Source of the DNA: Hymenobacter sp. 15J16-1T3B
Lineage (GTDB): Bacteria; Bacteroidota; Bacteroidia; Cytophagales; Hymenobacteraceae
Assembly: GCF_020711235.1 (NCBI RefSeq)
Contig: NZ_JAJFAV010000009.1
Span: forward strand, 186,001-250,000
DNA: 64,000 nucleotides
Direction of reading: 5' to 3'
Position 1 is the stretch's first letter. Each line of letters opens with the position of its first letter. A program made the position numbers and the translations under genes. This document shows, in pieces, positions 1-10,300 of the stretch. Below the pieces are notes generated by a model. It saw only the letters and a program-made list of their open reading frames with translations, was not told the DNA's origin and searched no databases.

Positions 1-140
1 ACCAGGCTGGCGGATTAATTTTTTTCATCTTATCTTCAGAATATGCAGGCCGCTTGGTACTTTTAAGGTACCAAAAGTGGGTTTTGGGGCCAATTAGCCC
101 TGAAACTGCCCGATTGAATAGCTTTTATCGGTTTTTGAAG

Positions 141-2177
141 ATGAGTGTACTTCTACCCTGGCGCCGCGCCGGCATGGCGGTGCTGCTAACCCTTGGTGCC
201 CTAACCGCCCGCGCCCAAAACGAACCCATCAAGTACGGCAAGGTCGACGCCAAGCTCTTCGACCCGGCGCAGTACCCGACCGCCGCCGGGGCCCCGGCCG
301 TGGTGCTCTGCGACTACGGCACCTCGCGCATCGAAGGGGCCGACGACGGGTTTCGCGTGGTGTTCGAGCGCGTTACGCGCATTCTGGTGCTCACCAAAGC
401 CGGCTACGAGCAGGCCACGGTGCAGATTCCGCTCTACCGCCGCGAGGCCGACGAGGAAAAGCTGGTGAACCTGCGCGGGGCCACCTACAACCTGGTGGGC
501 GGCAAGCTGGAAAAGCAGGAGCTGGACTCCAAGACCGTGTTCGGCGAGCGGCTCGACGAGCACCGCAGCCTGCGCAAGTTCACCCTGCCGGGCGTGCGCG
601 AAGGCAGCATCGTGGAGTACGCCTACACCATCAAGTCCGACTTCGTGTTCAACCTGCAGGACTGGCGCTTTCAGCGCGACATTCCGGTGGAGTGGAGCGA
701 GTACCGGGCCGTGATGCCGAGCTTCTACCAATACAAGCAGATTCAGCGCGGCTTCCTGCCCTACAAGATTCAGGAAACCACCGTGGTGCCCTACCACACC
801 ACCTACCACGCCTCGACCAAGGACGGCTACGGCACGCTGCTCACCGAAAGCGGCAACACCTCCATGCTCACTACCCAGGCCATCCGCTGCCGCTGGGCCA
901 TGGAGCACGTGCCCGCCTTCCACGACGAGCCCTACATGACCACGGCCCGCGACTACCTGGCCGGCATCGACTTCGAGCTAGACTTGATTCAGTTCGACCC
1001 GGCCCGGCCGCACCCGGTCACCTCGACCTGGGAAAAAATCAGCGCGGAGCTGACCAAGGACGAGCAGTTCGGGGCTTGGATCAACGGGCGCACGGCCCTT
1101 TCGGCCCCGGCCGAAGCCCTGGCCCGCACCTACCCGGACCCGGCCACCCGGGCGGCGGCTGTGCGCACGCTGGTGCAGCGCGCCGTGCGCTACAGCGGCG
1201 AGGAGCGTCTCTACGCCGACCAGCCCCTGCGCCGGGTATTGGAGCAGCAGCGCGGCAACGCGGCCGAAATCAACCTGCTGCTGGTGCGCACCCTGAGCGA
1301 CGCGGGCCTGCCCTGCTGGCCGGTGCTGGTGAGCACCCGCGGCCACGGCCGGGTGTTCACCGATTTGCCCCTGATCAGCCAGTTCAACTACGTGGTGGCG
1401 GCCGTGCCCCTGGCCAACGGCTCGGAGCTGCTGCTCGACGCCACCGAACCCACGGCCGCCGCGGGCACGCTGCCCGCCCGCTGCCTCAACGGGCAGGGCC
1501 GCCTGGTGGCCGCCAACGGCCGCTGGGTTTCGCTGGTGCCCAGCCAGAAGCACGCGCGCGTCACCAACGCCCGGTTTAGCCTCGATGAGCAGGGCCGCCT
1601 GCAGGGCACGGTGCGCCGCGAATACGTCGGCTACGCCGCCCTGGCCGAGCGCAACCAGCTGGCCGAGCTGGGCGAAAAGGCCTACCTCGGGGCCTTGCAG
1701 AAGCAGTACGTCGACTGCCAGTTGCGGCGCACCGCGCTGGCCCAGGTCGATTCGCTCAGCAAGCCGCTGGTGCTCGACGTGGACCTGAGCTTGCCGGCCC
1801 TGGAAACCGGCGCGGCGCAGGTGTACCTGCCGCTGCTGCAGTTCGTCACCGACCGCCAAAACCCGCTTCAGCCCGACTCGCGCATTTACCCGGTTGACTT
1901 CGGCACCCTGCACGAGGACGTGCTGTCGGTGGCGCTGGCGCTGCCCAAGGGCTACCGCATGGACGAGCTGCCCAAAAACGTGGTGCTGAGCCTGCCCAAC
2001 GGCGACGGGCGCTACTCCTTCGAAGCCGCCCTGCGCGACAACGTGCTCTACCTCACCAGCCGCCTGCAGCTGCGCAAAACGCAGTACCAGCCCGGCGAAT
2101 ACCCGGGCCTGCGCGAGCTGTTTACCCGCGCCTTAGCCAAGCACCAGGAGCCGCTGGTGCTGCACCGCACCCCCTGA
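141..2177 (+). CDS. Exported DUF3857/transglutaminase-like protein, catalytic residues lost (copy 1)
   Basis: 678 residues. It starts at ATG 141 because that puts a signal peptide (MSVLLPWRRAGMAVLLTLG, cut after ARAQ) at the N-terminus; a longer frame from TTG at 54 adds an implausible leader. The N-terminal half matches the DUF3857 pattern (REGSIVEYAYTIKSDFVFNLQDW). A transglutaminase-like fold lies around residues 340-470. Where active members have Gly-Asp-Cys-Lys this one reads GNAAEIN (Ala374), and the His position reads FNYVV. The acidic position survives (LDATEP). It is therefore probably not an active thiol enzyme. Likely periplasmic or surface-bound. First of three same-strand paralogues, 57 bases before the next. 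The family is clear; its role is not known. Confidence 0.85.
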   Translation: MSVLLPWRRAGMAVLLTLGALTARAQNEPIKYGKVDAKLFDPAQYPTAAGAPAVVLCDYGTSRIEGADDGFRVVFERVTRILVLTKAGYEQATVQIPLYRREADEEKLVNLRGATYNLVGGKLEKQELDSKTVFGERLDEHRSLRKFTLPGVREGSIVEYAYTIKSDFVFNLQDWRFQRDIPVEWSEYRAVMPSFYQYKQIQRGFLPYKIQETTVVPYHTTYHASTKDGYGTLLTESGNTSMLTTQAIRCRWAMEHVPAFHDEPYMTTARDYLAGIDFELDLIQFDPARPHPVTSTWEKISAELTKDEQFGAWINGRTALSAPAEALARTYPDPATRAAAVRTLVQRAVRYSGEERLYADQPLRRVLEQQRGNAAEINLLLVRTLSDAGLPCWPVLVSTRGHGRVFTDLPLISQFNYVVAAVPLANGSELLLDATEPTAAAGTLPARCLNGQGRLVAANGRWVSLVPSQKHARVTNARFSLDEQGRLQGTVRREYVGYAALAERNQLAELGEKAYLGALQKQYVDCQLRRTALAQVDSLSKPLVLDVDLSLPALETGAAQVYLPLLQFVTDRQNPLQPDSRIYPVDFGTLHEDVLSVALALPKGYRMDELPKNVVLSLPNGDGRYSFEAALRDNVLYLTSRLQLRKTQYQPGEYPGLRELFTRALAKHQEPLVLHRTP

Positions 2178-2234
2178 GCCGCCGGTGCCCCCTGCGGGCG
2201 GTTCCTGCCTTTTTCGTCACTCCCTATTTTCCGC

Positions 2235-4298
2235 ATGAAACACGTTTTACGCACCACACTGCTGGCCGCGGGCCTCAGCGCCTTGGCCTGCCTGCCGGCC
2301 CGCGCGCAGGCTCCCGAGCCCATCAAATTCGGCAAAATCGACTCGAAGGACTTCGACAAAGCCGCCTTCGCGGGCGACTCCGCCGCCAACGCGGTTATCC
2401 TCTGCGACTACGGCCGCTCCCGCTTCGACATGGGCTCCCAGGGCGGCTTCGTGCTCGTGTTCGACCGCGTTATTCGCATCAAAATCCTCAAGAAAGCCGG
2501 CTACGAGTGGGGCGACGGCGCCGTGATGCTCTACCACAAAGGCGCCGACACGGAAAAGCTCAGCAACCTGCGCGGCTTCACCTACAACCTCGGCGCCAAC
2601 GGCGAAATCACCAAGGACAAGCTCGAAACCAGCGCCGTGTTTACGGAGCAGGTCACCGGCACCCTCACCCGGCGCAAGTTCACCATGCCCAACGTGCGCG
2701 AGGGCTCGGTGGTGGAGTACGCCTATACCGTCACATCGGACTTCCTGTTTAACCTGCAGGACTGGACCTTCCAGCACCAGGTGCCCACGCGCTGGAGCGA
2801 GTACCGCGCCAGCATCCCGGAGTACTTCCACTACAAGCAGCTGTGGCAGGGCTACGAGCCGCTGGCCGTGCAGGAGCGCACCGACGGCAGCACCCAGTTT
2901 GTGGTGCGCGGCAGCGGCGGCTCGGTCGGCGGCAACTGGACGACCTCCCACCAGGGCACCAGCAGCCAGGCGGTGGTAGCGCAGGTGGTCAACCACCGCT
3001 GGGCCACCCAGAACGTGCCCGCCCTGCGCGAGGAGCCGTTTATGACCACCGCCCGCGACTACGTGACGCAAATCAACTTCGAGCTGGAGGGCGTGAAGTG
3101 GCCGAACGAAGCCTACCGCAACGTGAGCGGCACCTGGGAGAAAATGCAGATGGAACTGCTCAACGCCGATGAGTTCGGTGGGCAGCTCAACCGCGGCGGC
3201 TTCCTCAAAGCGCAGCTGAGCGCCCTTACCGCGCAAAACCCGCTGGCCGCCGACCGCGCCGCCGCCGTGCACGCGCTGGTGCGCGACAACGTGAAGGCCA
3301 ACGGCCAGACCAGCCTGTTCAGCGACGCGGGCATCCGCAAGGCCTGGGACCAGCACCAGGGCAATGCGGCCGACGTGAACCTGCTGCTCATCGCCGCGCT
3401 GCGCGAGGCGGGGCTACGCGCCTACCCGGTTATCCTCAGCACCCGGGAGCACGGCCGCGTCGACACGAACTTTCCGCTGCTCACACGCTTCAACTACGTG
3501 GTGGCCGCCGTGCAGCTCAACGACAGCACCCAGGTGCTGGCCGACGCCACCGAGCCGTTTGCCCCCTTCGGCATGCTGCCCGCCGCCTGCCTGAGCAGCC
3601 AAAGCCAGGGCCGCCTGATTCAGGACGCCGCCCACGGCAGTTGGGTGGAGCTCAACTCGCCCTTCCGCCACGTGAGCTACCGCTCGGCCCAGCTTACGCT
3701 GGATGAGCGCGGCAACCTCTCGGGCAAGCTGCGCGACGAGCAAGGCGGCTACCGGGCCCTGCAACAGCGCGCTGACCTGCGCCAGCAGGGCGAGAAGAAG
3801 TACGTGGAAAACCTGCTCAAACAGCAGCAGGGCTGGAAAATCGACAAGTTTGCCTTCCAGAACACCACGACCTTGACCAAGCCGCTGATGCTGGACCTGG
3901 ACCTGCGCGTGCCCAGCGAAGCCGAGCAGCCGCTCGGCACGATTTACCTGAGCCTGCTGCAGACGCTGAACGAAGCCACCAACCCCTTCCGCCTCGCCGA
4001 CCGCCGCTTCCCGGTGGACTTCGGCGCCCGCCGCGAGGAAACCAGCATGGTAACGCTGGCCCTGCCGGCCGGCTACACGGTGGAAGAAATGCCCAAAAAC
4101 GCCGTTATCGACCTGCCCAACGGCGGTGGGCGCTTCCTCTTCAGCGTCACGCCCGTGGGCAACAGCCTGCAGATCATGAGCCGCATGACGCTGAACCGCA
4201 GCATGTACCTGGCCGATGAATACGCCAGCCTGCGCGAGTTCTACGAGCGGATGCTGGCCAAGCAGGCCGAAAAAATCGTGCTCAAGCGCAAATCCTGA
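2235..4298 (+). CDS. Exported DUF3857/transglutaminase-like protein, catalytic residues lost (copy 2)
   Basis: 687 residues with a clean signal peptide (MKHVLRTTLLAAGLSALACLPARAQ). It is closely parallel to the preceding gene along its whole length: PIKFGKIDSKDFD, REGSVVEYAYTVTSDFLFNL and FMTTARDYV all have counterparts. The transglutaminase core again has Ala (residue 378, GNAADVN) where Cys is expected and FNYVV where the His motif FNHxI is expected, while ADATEP keeps the acidic residue. Two bases separate its stop from the next ATG, so the second and third genes are surely co-transcribed. Copies 1 and 2 look like a tandem duplication. Function unknown; an inactive binding or scaffold fold is inferred. 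Confidence 0.86.
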   Translation: MKHVLRTTLLAAGLSALACLPARAQAPEPIKFGKIDSKDFDKAAFAGDSAANAVILCDYGRSRFDMGSQGGFVLVFDRVIRIKILKKAGYEWGDGAVMLYHKGADTEKLSNLRGFTYNLGANGEITKDKLETSAVFTEQVTGTLTRRKFTMPNVREGSVVEYAYTVTSDFLFNLQDWTFQHQVPTRWSEYRASIPEYFHYKQLWQGYEPLAVQERTDGSTQFVVRGSGGSVGGNWTTSHQGTSSQAVVAQVVNHRWATQNVPALREEPFMTTARDYVTQINFELEGVKWPNEAYRNVSGTWEKMQMELLNADEFGGQLNRGGFLKAQLSALTAQNPLAADRAAAVHALVRDNVKANGQTSLFSDAGIRKAWDQHQGNAADVNLLLIAALREAGLRAYPVILSTREHGRVDTNFPLLTRFNYVVAAVQLNDSTQVLADATEPFAPFGMLPAACLSSQSQGRLIQDAAHGSWVELNSPFRHVSYRSAQLTLDERGNLSGKLRDEQGGYRALQQRADLRQQGEKKYVENLLKQQQGWKIDKFAFQNTTTLTKPLMLDLDLRVPSEAEQPLGTIYLSLLQTLNEATNPFRLADRRFPVDFGARREETSMVTLALPAGYTVEEMPKNAVIDLPNGGGRFLFSVTPVGNSLQIMSRMTLNRSMYLADEYASLREFYERMLAKQAEKIVLKRKS

Positions 4299-4300
4299 TC

Positions 4301-6247
4301 ATGCGAGTTTCCTCCCTTTTCCACGCGGCGGCGCTGGGCAGCGGGCTGCTGCTCGGCGCCCGCCCGGCCCAGGCCGGCAACGAGCCCCACTGGCCGGTGG
4401 CGGCCATTCCGGCCGCCCTGCGCGAAAACGCCCACGTGGTGGTGCGCCAGCAGGACGACATCATCACCGTGAAAAGCGCCGGCCGCCTGCTGCACACCGT
4501 GCACTGCGTGGCCACCATCCTCGACGAGCAGGGCGACGACTGGGGCCAGGCCGTGGTGGGCTACGACAAGCTCATGCAGCTGAGCTACCTGCGCGGCAAC
4601 GTGTACGACGCCGACGGCCGCCTGCTGCGCGGCCTGCGTGCCGCCGACACCAAGGATTACAGCGCCCACGACGGCTTCAGCCTCTACACCGACAACCGGG
4701 TGCGCGTGGCTGATCTGCGCCAATCGCGCTACCCCTACACGGCCGAGTTTGAGTACGAGGTCAGCACCACCAACACCCTGCACTTTCCCACCTGGCGCCC
4801 CCAGGACGAGGAGCACGTGAGCGTGGAGCACGCCACCCTGCGCGTGGTGACGCCGGCCGAGCTGCCCCTGCGCTACTTGGAGGAGCGCCTGCCCAGCGGC
4901 AGCGCCGTGGCCAAAAGCCAGCAGGGCAGCCAGCTGGTATACACCTGGCAGCTGCAGGAGTTGCCCGCCACCGAACTGGAGCCCCAAAGCCCGCCGTTGG
5001 AAGAGCTGGTGCCGACCGTGTACACCGCCCCAACCGCCTTCGAGGTGCAGGGCGTGCGCGGCGACCTGACCAGCTGGCAGGGCCTGGGTCAGTGGGAATA
5101 CCAGCTCAACCAGGACCGCGGCCAGCTCAGCCCCGAAACCACGGCCAAAGTCGCCGAGCTGGTCAAGGGCATTGCGGACCCGAAGGAGCGTGCCCGCCGG
5201 GTGTACCAGTACCTGCAAAGCTCCACGCGCTACGTGTCCATTCAGCTGGGCATCGGCGGCTACCAAGCCTTTCCGGCCAGCACCGTGGCCAGCACCGGCT
5301 ACGGCGACTGTAAGGCCTTGTCGAACTACTGCATGGCCCTGCTCAAGGCCGCCGAAGTGCCCAGCTACTGCGCCCTGGTGGGCGCCGGCCGCAACCGGGC
5401 CGCCCTGCGCACCGGCTTTCCGAGCAACCAATTCAACCACATGATTTTGTGCGTGCCGCTCAAGCAGGACACCGTGTGGCTGGAATGCACCTCCCAGAGC
5501 GAGGCCTTCGGCTACATGGGCGCCTTCACCGGCGGCCGGCAGGCGCTGCTGCTCACGCCCCAAGGCGGGCAGTTGGTGCGCACCCCGCGCTACACCACCC
5601 CCGACGAAAACCGCCAGTTTCGCCGGGCCGAGGTGCAGATCGACGAGCAGGGCCACGGCCGCGCCACGGTGCGCACCCGCAGCACGGGCCTGCAGCAGGA
5701 CGAGCTCAGCCAGGTGCTGCACCAGCTCTCGGCCGACGAGCAGCGCAAATACGTGTACAAGCAACTGGCCCTGCCGGCCGTCACCATCGAGCAGCACGCG
5801 CTGCAGCCCGACCTGCGCGGCCCGCGCCCGGCCATGACGGAGCGCCTCACCCTGGCCCTGCCCAGCTACGCCTCGCGCACCGGCCGCCGCCTCTTCCTCA
5901 CGCCCAACCTGCTGAACCGGCTGCCCCCGCCGGCGCCCCACGTGGGCGCCCGCCAAGCGCCGCTGCAGCTGAATCTGCCCTTCGTCGACGCCGATACCAT
6001 TCGCTACCGGGTGCCGGCCGGCTACAAGCCCGAGTCGGTGCCGGCGCCGGTGCAGTTGCGCACCGCCTTCGGCTCCTACGACGCCCAGACGCAGGTGCTG
6101 CCCGACGGCACCGTGCAGTATATCCGCCGCCTGCAGATGCCCGCCGGCCGCTTCGAGCCCAAGGACTACGAAGCCTACGAAGCCTTCCGCCAGCGCATCA
6201 GCAAAGCCGACCGCGCCCAGCTGGTGCTCGTGCAGCCGGAGTCGTGA
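4301..6247 (+). CDS. Exported DUF3857/transglutaminase-like protein with intact Cys and His
   Basis: 648 residues with a signal peptide (MRVSSLFHAAALGSGLLLG, ending AQAG). DUF3857 occupies roughly residues 40-230, followed by a transglutaminase-like domain. Here the Cys is present (GYGDCKAL, Cys337) and the His is present (FNHMI, His380); the third position is WLECT (Glu395) instead of the usual Asp. Proteins of this group are predicted cysteine peptidases or transglutaminases acting in the periplasm. It lies two bases after copy 2, so one potentially active enzyme is expressed with one or two inactive relatives. It is more distant from copies 1 and 2 than they are from each other. Substrate unknown. 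Confidence 0.86.
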   Translation: MRVSSLFHAAALGSGLLLGARPAQAGNEPHWPVAAIPAALRENAHVVVRQQDDIITVKSAGRLLHTVHCVATILDEQGDDWGQAVVGYDKLMQLSYLRGNVYDADGRLLRGLRAADTKDYSAHDGFSLYTDNRVRVADLRQSRYPYTAEFEYEVSTTNTLHFPTWRPQDEEHVSVEHATLRVVTPAELPLRYLEERLPSGSAVAKSQQGSQLVYTWQLQELPATELEPQSPPLEELVPTVYTAPTAFEVQGVRGDLTSWQGLGQWEYQLNQDRGQLSPETTAKVAELVKGIADPKERARRVYQYLQSSTRYVSIQLGIGGYQAFPASTVASTGYGDCKALSNYCMALLKAAEVPSYCALVGAGRNRAALRTGFPSNQFNHMILCVPLKQDTVWLECTSQSEAFGYMGAFTGGRQALLLTPQGGQLVRTPRYTTPDENRQFRRAEVQIDEQGHGRATVRTRSTGLQQDELSQVLHQLSADEQRKYVYKQLALPAVTIEQHALQPDLRGPRPAMTERLTLALPSYASRTGRRLFLTPNLLNRLPPPAPHVGARQAPLQLNLPFVDADTIRYRVPAGYKPESVPAPVQLRTAFGSYDAQTQVLPDGTVQYIRRLQMPAGRFEPKDYEAYEAFRQRISKADRAQLVLVQPES

Positions 6248-6288
6248 GCGGATGATAAGGACGATGGAGCAGGGCAAATAACAGGAAC

Positions 6289-6390
6289 GTCATCCTGAGC
6301 CCAAGCGAAGAACCTTCCTCCACCCCGCACCAACTAAAAGCGCAGCCACCAACGCTCCATTATCCGGGCCAGGTGGCTGCGTTTTGCATT
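6289..6390. repeat. Dispersed palindromic element, family B copy 1
   Basis: Begins GTCATCCTGAGC, contains GCGAAGAACCTTCCTC, then a hairpin GCAGCCACC (6342-6350) / GGTGGCTGC (6372-6380). The same order of blocks occurs at 21649-21760. Non-coding. Confidence 0.6.
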
Positions 6391-6651
6391 GTACTAGCTA
6401 CAAGGAACGCTTGCAGTCGAAGTGCCCCGGCGCGGGTGTCGCAGCCTACCTTAGCCACAAAGCCGGGGCGCCGGGCGGCCCTTCGCCTAAGCCGCACGCG
6501 CGAACCGATAATCTGGGGAGGGCGGCCCGGCCCGGCGGCGCAAAAGGAATTGCCCACCCGAAACAACCTTCCCGGCGGCCGTTGGTCTATTGTTTGCCAG
6601 GGTTCATCCAGTCTTCATGCTGCTCCGGCGGCCTCGTCTTACCTTACCGCC
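6391..6651. other. Gene-free stretch upstream of the propeptide-like gene
   Basis: Open in one plus frame, but the translation (Arg/Pro/Ala-rich, no start support) reads as chance high-G+C coding potential. No clear promoter, RNA or repeat was seen apart from the family B element just before it. Confidence 0.4.
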
Positions 6652-7188
6652 ATGTTTGCCTCTGCCCTCTGGCTGCCCCTGCTGCTCGCGCCGTTTACCG
6701 GCGGCTCGGCCACCCCGCCGCCCGCCGATTACTGGACCGACGTGCCGGCCGCGGCCGGGCGCAAGCTGGGGCCGCCGCGCATTCAGCCCACGCGCTACCG
6801 CACGCTGAAGCTGAACCTGCCCGCTGCCCAGCGCTACCTCAAGGCGGTGCCCGCCGAGGGCGACGCCCCTACCCTGCTCGTGCTGCCTCTGCCCGACGGC
6901 TCGAAGCACCAGTTTCGGGTGCGGCGCTCCTCGGTGATGGCGCCCGAGCTGGCCGCCAAGTTTCCCGAGCTGCAAACCTTCGCCGGCCAGGACGCGGCCG
7001 ATGCCACTGCCTCCCTGCGCCTGGAGCTGACGCCCACCGGCCTGCGCGCCCAGATCATCGGCTACGGCCGCACCCAGCTCATCGAGCCCTACCGCCAGGG
7101 CGATACCCAGCACTACATCTGTTTCGACAAAGCGGCCATGCCGGCGGGCAGCAAGCAGTGGTCGGAGCCCGCGCCCCTAAAGCGCTGA
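6652..7188 (+). CDS. Secreted stand-alone propeptide-like protein
   Basis: 178 residues starting at ATG 6652 with a short signal sequence (MFASALWLPLLLAPFTGG). From about residue 60 to the end it aligns by eye with the propeptide of the metzincin encoded just downstream: LPLPDG, then FRV, then VMxPxLAAKFP, then a TxAGQ block, a PxGL block and a final H-x-F-K stretch, in the same order and spacing. No protease domain follows; the frame stops 54 bases before the longer frame of the next gene and 114 before its ATG. It could be a trans-acting inhibitor or chaperone of the protease, or the remnant of a duplicated protease. No known family name recalled. Confidence 0.7.
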   Translation: MFASALWLPLLLAPFTGGSATPPPADYWTDVPAAAGRKLGPPRIQPTRYRTLKLNLPAAQRYLKAVPAEGDAPTLLVLPLPDGSKHQFRVRRSSVMAPELAAKFPELQTFAGQDAADATASLRLELTPTGLRAQIIGYGRTQLIEPYRQGDTQHYICFDKAAMPAGSKQWSEPAPLKR

Positions 7189-7302
7189 CGGGGGCAACAT
7201 TCTGCCCCGAACCGCTTCCAGCAGCCATCGAAATGCTGTAACTTGGGGGCTTCCAACCTGACTTTCCCTTTTCTCATCACACCCACTCCCTTTTTATTGC
7301 CT

Positions 7303-10300
7303 ATGCGCACATCTTCTACCCCGACCGGTACGCTGCGAAGCTCGCTGCTGGGGGGCCTGTTGCTGCTGGGTCTGGCCTCGCCGTTTGCTGCCTCCGCGCA
7401 GCGCGTGCTCTGGGCTGATTCCAAAGCCGAGCGCCTGCCCGCCGCTGCCCACAGCACCACCCAAGCCCTTGATCGGTACCGGGTGGTCAGCGTGCAGACC
7501 GCCAACCTGCGCGCCGCCCTGGCGGCGGCTCCGGCCGAGCAAGGTGCTGGGGCCCGCCAATCAGCCACGGTGGTTTCGCTGCCGCTGCCCGACGGCACGG
7601 CCGGCCGTTTCCGCGTGGTTGAAACCCAGGTAATGCACCCGGCGCTGGCCGCCAAGTTCCCACAGATCAAGACCTACGCCGGCCAGGGCATCGACGACCC
7701 GAGCGCCGTTGCGTACTTCGACGTGTCGCCGGCCGGCCTGCACACCATGATCCTCTCGCCGGGCAACACGGTGTACATGGACCCCACGGCCGACGGGGTC
7801 AACCACTTGGTGTTCTACAAGCGCGACATCAACCAAGCCGTGCTGACGCGCGCCGTCTGCGGCGTGAACACGCCGACCGGCATCGGCCAGCGCCTCTCGC
7901 CCACCGACAACCCGACCACCGCTTCGGCGGCCACCATCGGGTCGCACGGCACCCAGCGTCGCCTCTACCGCTTGGCTATGGCCTGCACCGGTGAGTACGC
8001 CGCGACCAAAGGCGGCACCTTGGCCGGGGCTATGGCCGGCATCACTACGTCCGTTAACCGCGTGAGCGGGGTGTACACCACGGAACTGTCGGTGGCCTTC
8101 CAGCTGGTGGCTAACAACGACCAACTGGTGTTCCTCAACGCCAACTCCGACCCGTACACCAACAACGACGGGCCGACCATGCTGGGGGAAAACCAGACGA
8201 CGGTGACCAACATCATTGGCGCCAACAACTACGACATCGGCCACGTGTTCAGCACGGGCGGCGGCGGCATTGCCGGCCTGGGCGTGGTGTGCGTGGCGGG
8301 CAACAAAGCCCGCGGCGTAACCGGCCTGCCGAACCCGACGGGCGACGCCTTCGACATCGACTTTGTAGCCCACGAAATGGGCCACCAGTTCGGCGGCGCG
8401 CACACCTTCAACTCCATTGCCGACGGCAACTGCACGGGCCCCATTCCGGGCGTTACCAACGGCACCCGCAGCTCCCTGGCTGCCTACGAGCCGGGTTCGG
8501 GCACGACCATCATGGCCTACGCCGGCATCTGCTCGCCGAGCAACATCCAGCCCCACTCCGACCCGTACTTCCACGCCAAGAGCCTGGAGCAGATCATTGC
8601 CCACATCACCGGCACGGGCAACTGCGCCACCCTCACGGCCACCAACAACACCCCGCCCACGGTTAGCGCCGGCACCCGCCGCATCATTCCCAAAGGCACG
8701 CCCTTTGAGCTGACCGGCACCGGCACCGACGCCGACGGCGACGCGCTGACCTACTGCTGGGAGCAGTACGACCTAGGCCCGGGCGGTGCGCCGAACTCGC
8801 CTTCGGGCGACGCGCCCATCTTCCGCTCGTTCAACCCCGTCACCAGCCCCTCGCGCACCTTCCCGCGCCTGAGCGACCTGCTGGCCAACACCCAGACCAT
8901 GGGTGAAATCCTGCCCAGCTACGGCCGCCGCCTGAACTTCCGCCTCACCGTGCGCGACAACCGCGTGAACGGCGGCGGCACCAGCTACGACACCGTATCG
9001 GTGCCGGTAGTGGGTACGGCGGGTCCGTTCCTCGTGACCCAACCCAACGCCAGCGGCATCACCTGGCGCGCCACCGTGCCCCAGCAAGTGACCTGGGACG
9101 TGGCCAACACCACGGCCGCGCCCATCAGCGCCGCCAACGTGGACATCCTGCTCTCCACCGACGGTGGGCAAACCTACCCCTACACCCTGCTGGCTGGCAC
9201 CCCCAACGACGGCAGCGAGGCCGTGACCGTGCCCGCCACCGTACCGTCCTCCACTACCTGCCGCCTCAAGGTGAAGGCCAGCGGCAACGTGTTCTTCGAC
9301 ATTTCGAACAACAACTTCGCCCTGCAGACGCCCACCGCCCCGGGCTTCTACCTGACCAGCGGCTGCGCCAGCACCGCGCCCACGTTCTGCCCCGGCAGCT
9401 CGGCTACCTGCAGCGTAACGGTGGGTCAGCTGCTGGGCTTCACCGGCCAAGTAACGCTGTCGGCCACGGGCCTGCCCACGGGCATGACGGCCAGCTTCGG
9501 CGCCAACCCCGTTGCCGCCGGCGCCTCGTCGTCGGTGACGCTGACCTCGACCACGGCTACTCCTTCGGGCACGTACACCGTGAGCGTGATTGGCACCAGC
9601 GGTTCGCAGACGGAAACGCAGAACATCACGGTGACGATTCGCAACGCGGCCAACATCGCGCCGACGCTGACCGCCCCGGCAGCCAACTCGCTGCGCGCCC
9701 TGCCCACGCCGAACTTCCAGTGGACGCCCATCACCGTGGCTAGCTCCTACGACCTGCAGGTGGCTACCGACGCGGCCTTCACCAACGTGGTTATCAACCA
9801 AACCGGCCTGGTGAACAACGCCTACACCCCCACCACTGCACTGACGCAGAACACCACGTACTACTGGCGCGTGCGCGGCATTGCCGACTGCGGCACCGGC
9901 CCGTGGACGACGACGGGCACCTTCGCCGTGGGCCGTCAGTTCTGCATCCCGGCCGTGTTTACGGCTACCGATGTACCGCAGAGCATCCCCGCTACGGGCT
10001 CGGCTCTGGTGCTTTCGTCGATCAGCGTACCGCAGGGCACCAACCCCGCGACCCAACTGGTGGCCGGCGACGTTATCAGCGCCATCCGCGTGCGCAACGT
10101 GGCCATCACCCACCCCAACACGGGTGAGCTGATTATTTCGCTGAGCGGCCCGACCGGCCGTCGGATCACGCTGGCTTCGGTGCCCTGCAACGGCGCCGCG
10201 AACCTGAATGCCAGCTTCGACGACGCGGCCGCGGCCCTGAGCTGCCCCGCCAACACCGGTGCTTCGTACCAGCCCGCCAACCCGCTGGCCGGCTACCTGG

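Noticed and set aside
4241-6277. 678-codon open frame on the minus strand opposite the third DUF3857 gene, and similar long antisense frames (15799-17949 plus, 18130-20289 plus, 25350-27512 plus)
   Set aside because: Their translations are low-complexity His/Gly/Val/Ala/Arg-rich, as expected when a G+C-rich gene is read on the opposite strand. Each lies over a gene with clear family motifs.
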